Assembly: GCA_009920585.1 (NCBI GenBank)
Contig: RFZT01000157.1
Coordinates: 1 to 6,080, forward strand
Source: a bacterium
GTDB lineage: Bacteria > Verrucomicrobiota > Verrucomicrobiia > Chthoniobacterales > Terrimicrobiaceae
DNA length: 6,080 nucleotides
Direction of reading: 5' to 3'
The notes beneath the pieces were generated by a model. That model saw only the letters and a program-made list of their open reading frames with translations. It was not told the DNA's origin and ran no database searches. Below, piece by piece: positions 5,864 to 6,080 of this stretch (position 1 is the stretch's first letter; each line of letters opens with the position of its first letter). The position numbers and the translations under genes are program-made.

Positions 5864-5904
5864 TTAACAGAGTTTCAGAAAAAATTTCTCGCCTATACGG
5901 CAAA

Positions 5905-5930
5905 CCTCCGTGTCTCCGTGCCTCAGTGAG
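5905..5930. repeat. Tandem CTCCGTG-type intergenic motif
   Basis: The segment has CTCCGTG twice (5907-5913 and 5915-5921, one base apart) followed by a degenerate third unit CTCAGTG (5922-5928). On the minus strand it reads as a 'CACTGAGGCACGGAGACACGGAG' style sequence. I recognise this kind of motif as widespread between genes in several environmental phyla including Verrucomicrobiota and Planctomycetota, but cannot check its copies here. Its function is not known to me. Confidence 0.6.
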
Positions 5931-5948
5931 AGTCCTTGAAAATTTTTC

Positions 5949-5977
5949 TTGCTTCCTTGCCACTTCAACTTTATAAA
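5949..5977 (+). promoter_or_regulatory. Possible sigma-70-like promoter
   Basis: TTGCTT (5949-5954) and TATAAA (5972-5977) are separated by 17 bases, matching the bacterial consensus at 3 of 6 and 5 of 6 positions. Transcription would start near 5984, ahead of the ATG at 6006. The region is AT-rich, so a chance match is quite possible. Confidence 0.3.
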
Positions 5978-6005
5978 AATATTTAGTCTTTCTGTATTGA
6001 GTCTT

Positions 6006-6080
6006 ATGCCAGATTCCGCATTCAACATTTGGTTAGAAAACAATGTGCGAATCCTTGTTATTCGCTCAACACAGAAGGGA
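6006..6080 (+). CDS. Possible start of a hypothetical gene, cut by window edge
   Basis: The frame from ATG 6006 stays open for the 25 codons left in the window (MPDSAFNIWLENNVRILVIR...). It follows a possible promoter at 5949-5977 but has no Shine-Dalgarno. Twenty-five open codons is not significant by itself and I recognise no domain. It could equally be noncoding. Confidence 0.25.
   Translation, partial: MPDSAFNIWLENNVRILVIRSTQKG

Larger units (their letters stand above)
5757..6005. other. Intergenic stretch with repeat-like sequence, no gene seen
   Basis: After the nucleotidyltransferase remnant there is a T8 run (5787-5794 region), then two compact repeat-like elements described separately, then AT-rich sequence with a possible promoter. 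I see no ORF with homology on either strand. The T run is not preceded by a stable GC hairpin, so I do not call a terminator. Confidence 0.5.

Overview
The window looks like a chromosomal segment of a moderately GC-rich bacterium. Verrucomicrobiota or a neighbouring PVC-group lineage is my best guess. It rests on gene order, on the weak or absent Shine-Dalgarno sites before the main genes, and on a 'CCTCCGTGTCTCCGTG...' intergenic repeat that I associate with such genomes; no marker gene proves it. The left two thirds is housekeeping DNA. It starts with the 5' part of purF (minus strand, running off the left edge). A divergent intergenic region of about 170 bases follows, then a tight plus-strand cluster of tig (trigger factor), clpP (protease subunit) and clpX (AAA+ unfoldase) with gaps of 12 and 5 bases.

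The right third (about 3.7-5.8 kb) is an accessory patch made almost entirely of toxin-antitoxin-type genes in different states of repair, all on the plus strand. In order they are: a PIN-domain (VapC-like) toxin that has lost its N-terminal part; an orphan ribbon-helix-helix-like antitoxin whose expected toxin is missing, with only an 18-codon ORF overlapping its stop codon; an apparently intact Phd/YefM antitoxin and VapC-type PIN toxin pair with an 8-base overlap; and a start-less fragment of an MNT-type nucleotidyltransferase. The last 320 bases hold repeat-like sequence, a possible promoter and perhaps the first 25 codons of another gene.

Functionally, trigger factor handles nascent chains at the ribosome, while ClpX unfolds substrates and feeds them to ClpP. 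Phd-family antitoxins are short-lived, and the P1 Phd protein is a known ClpXP substrate, so an intact phd-vapC pair immediately downstream of clpX is suggestive, although nothing in the sequence proves a link. I found no clearly new system. The most notable features are the toxin-antitoxin graveyard next to clpXP, the truncated PIN gene behind a nine-G tract, and the orphan antitoxin.
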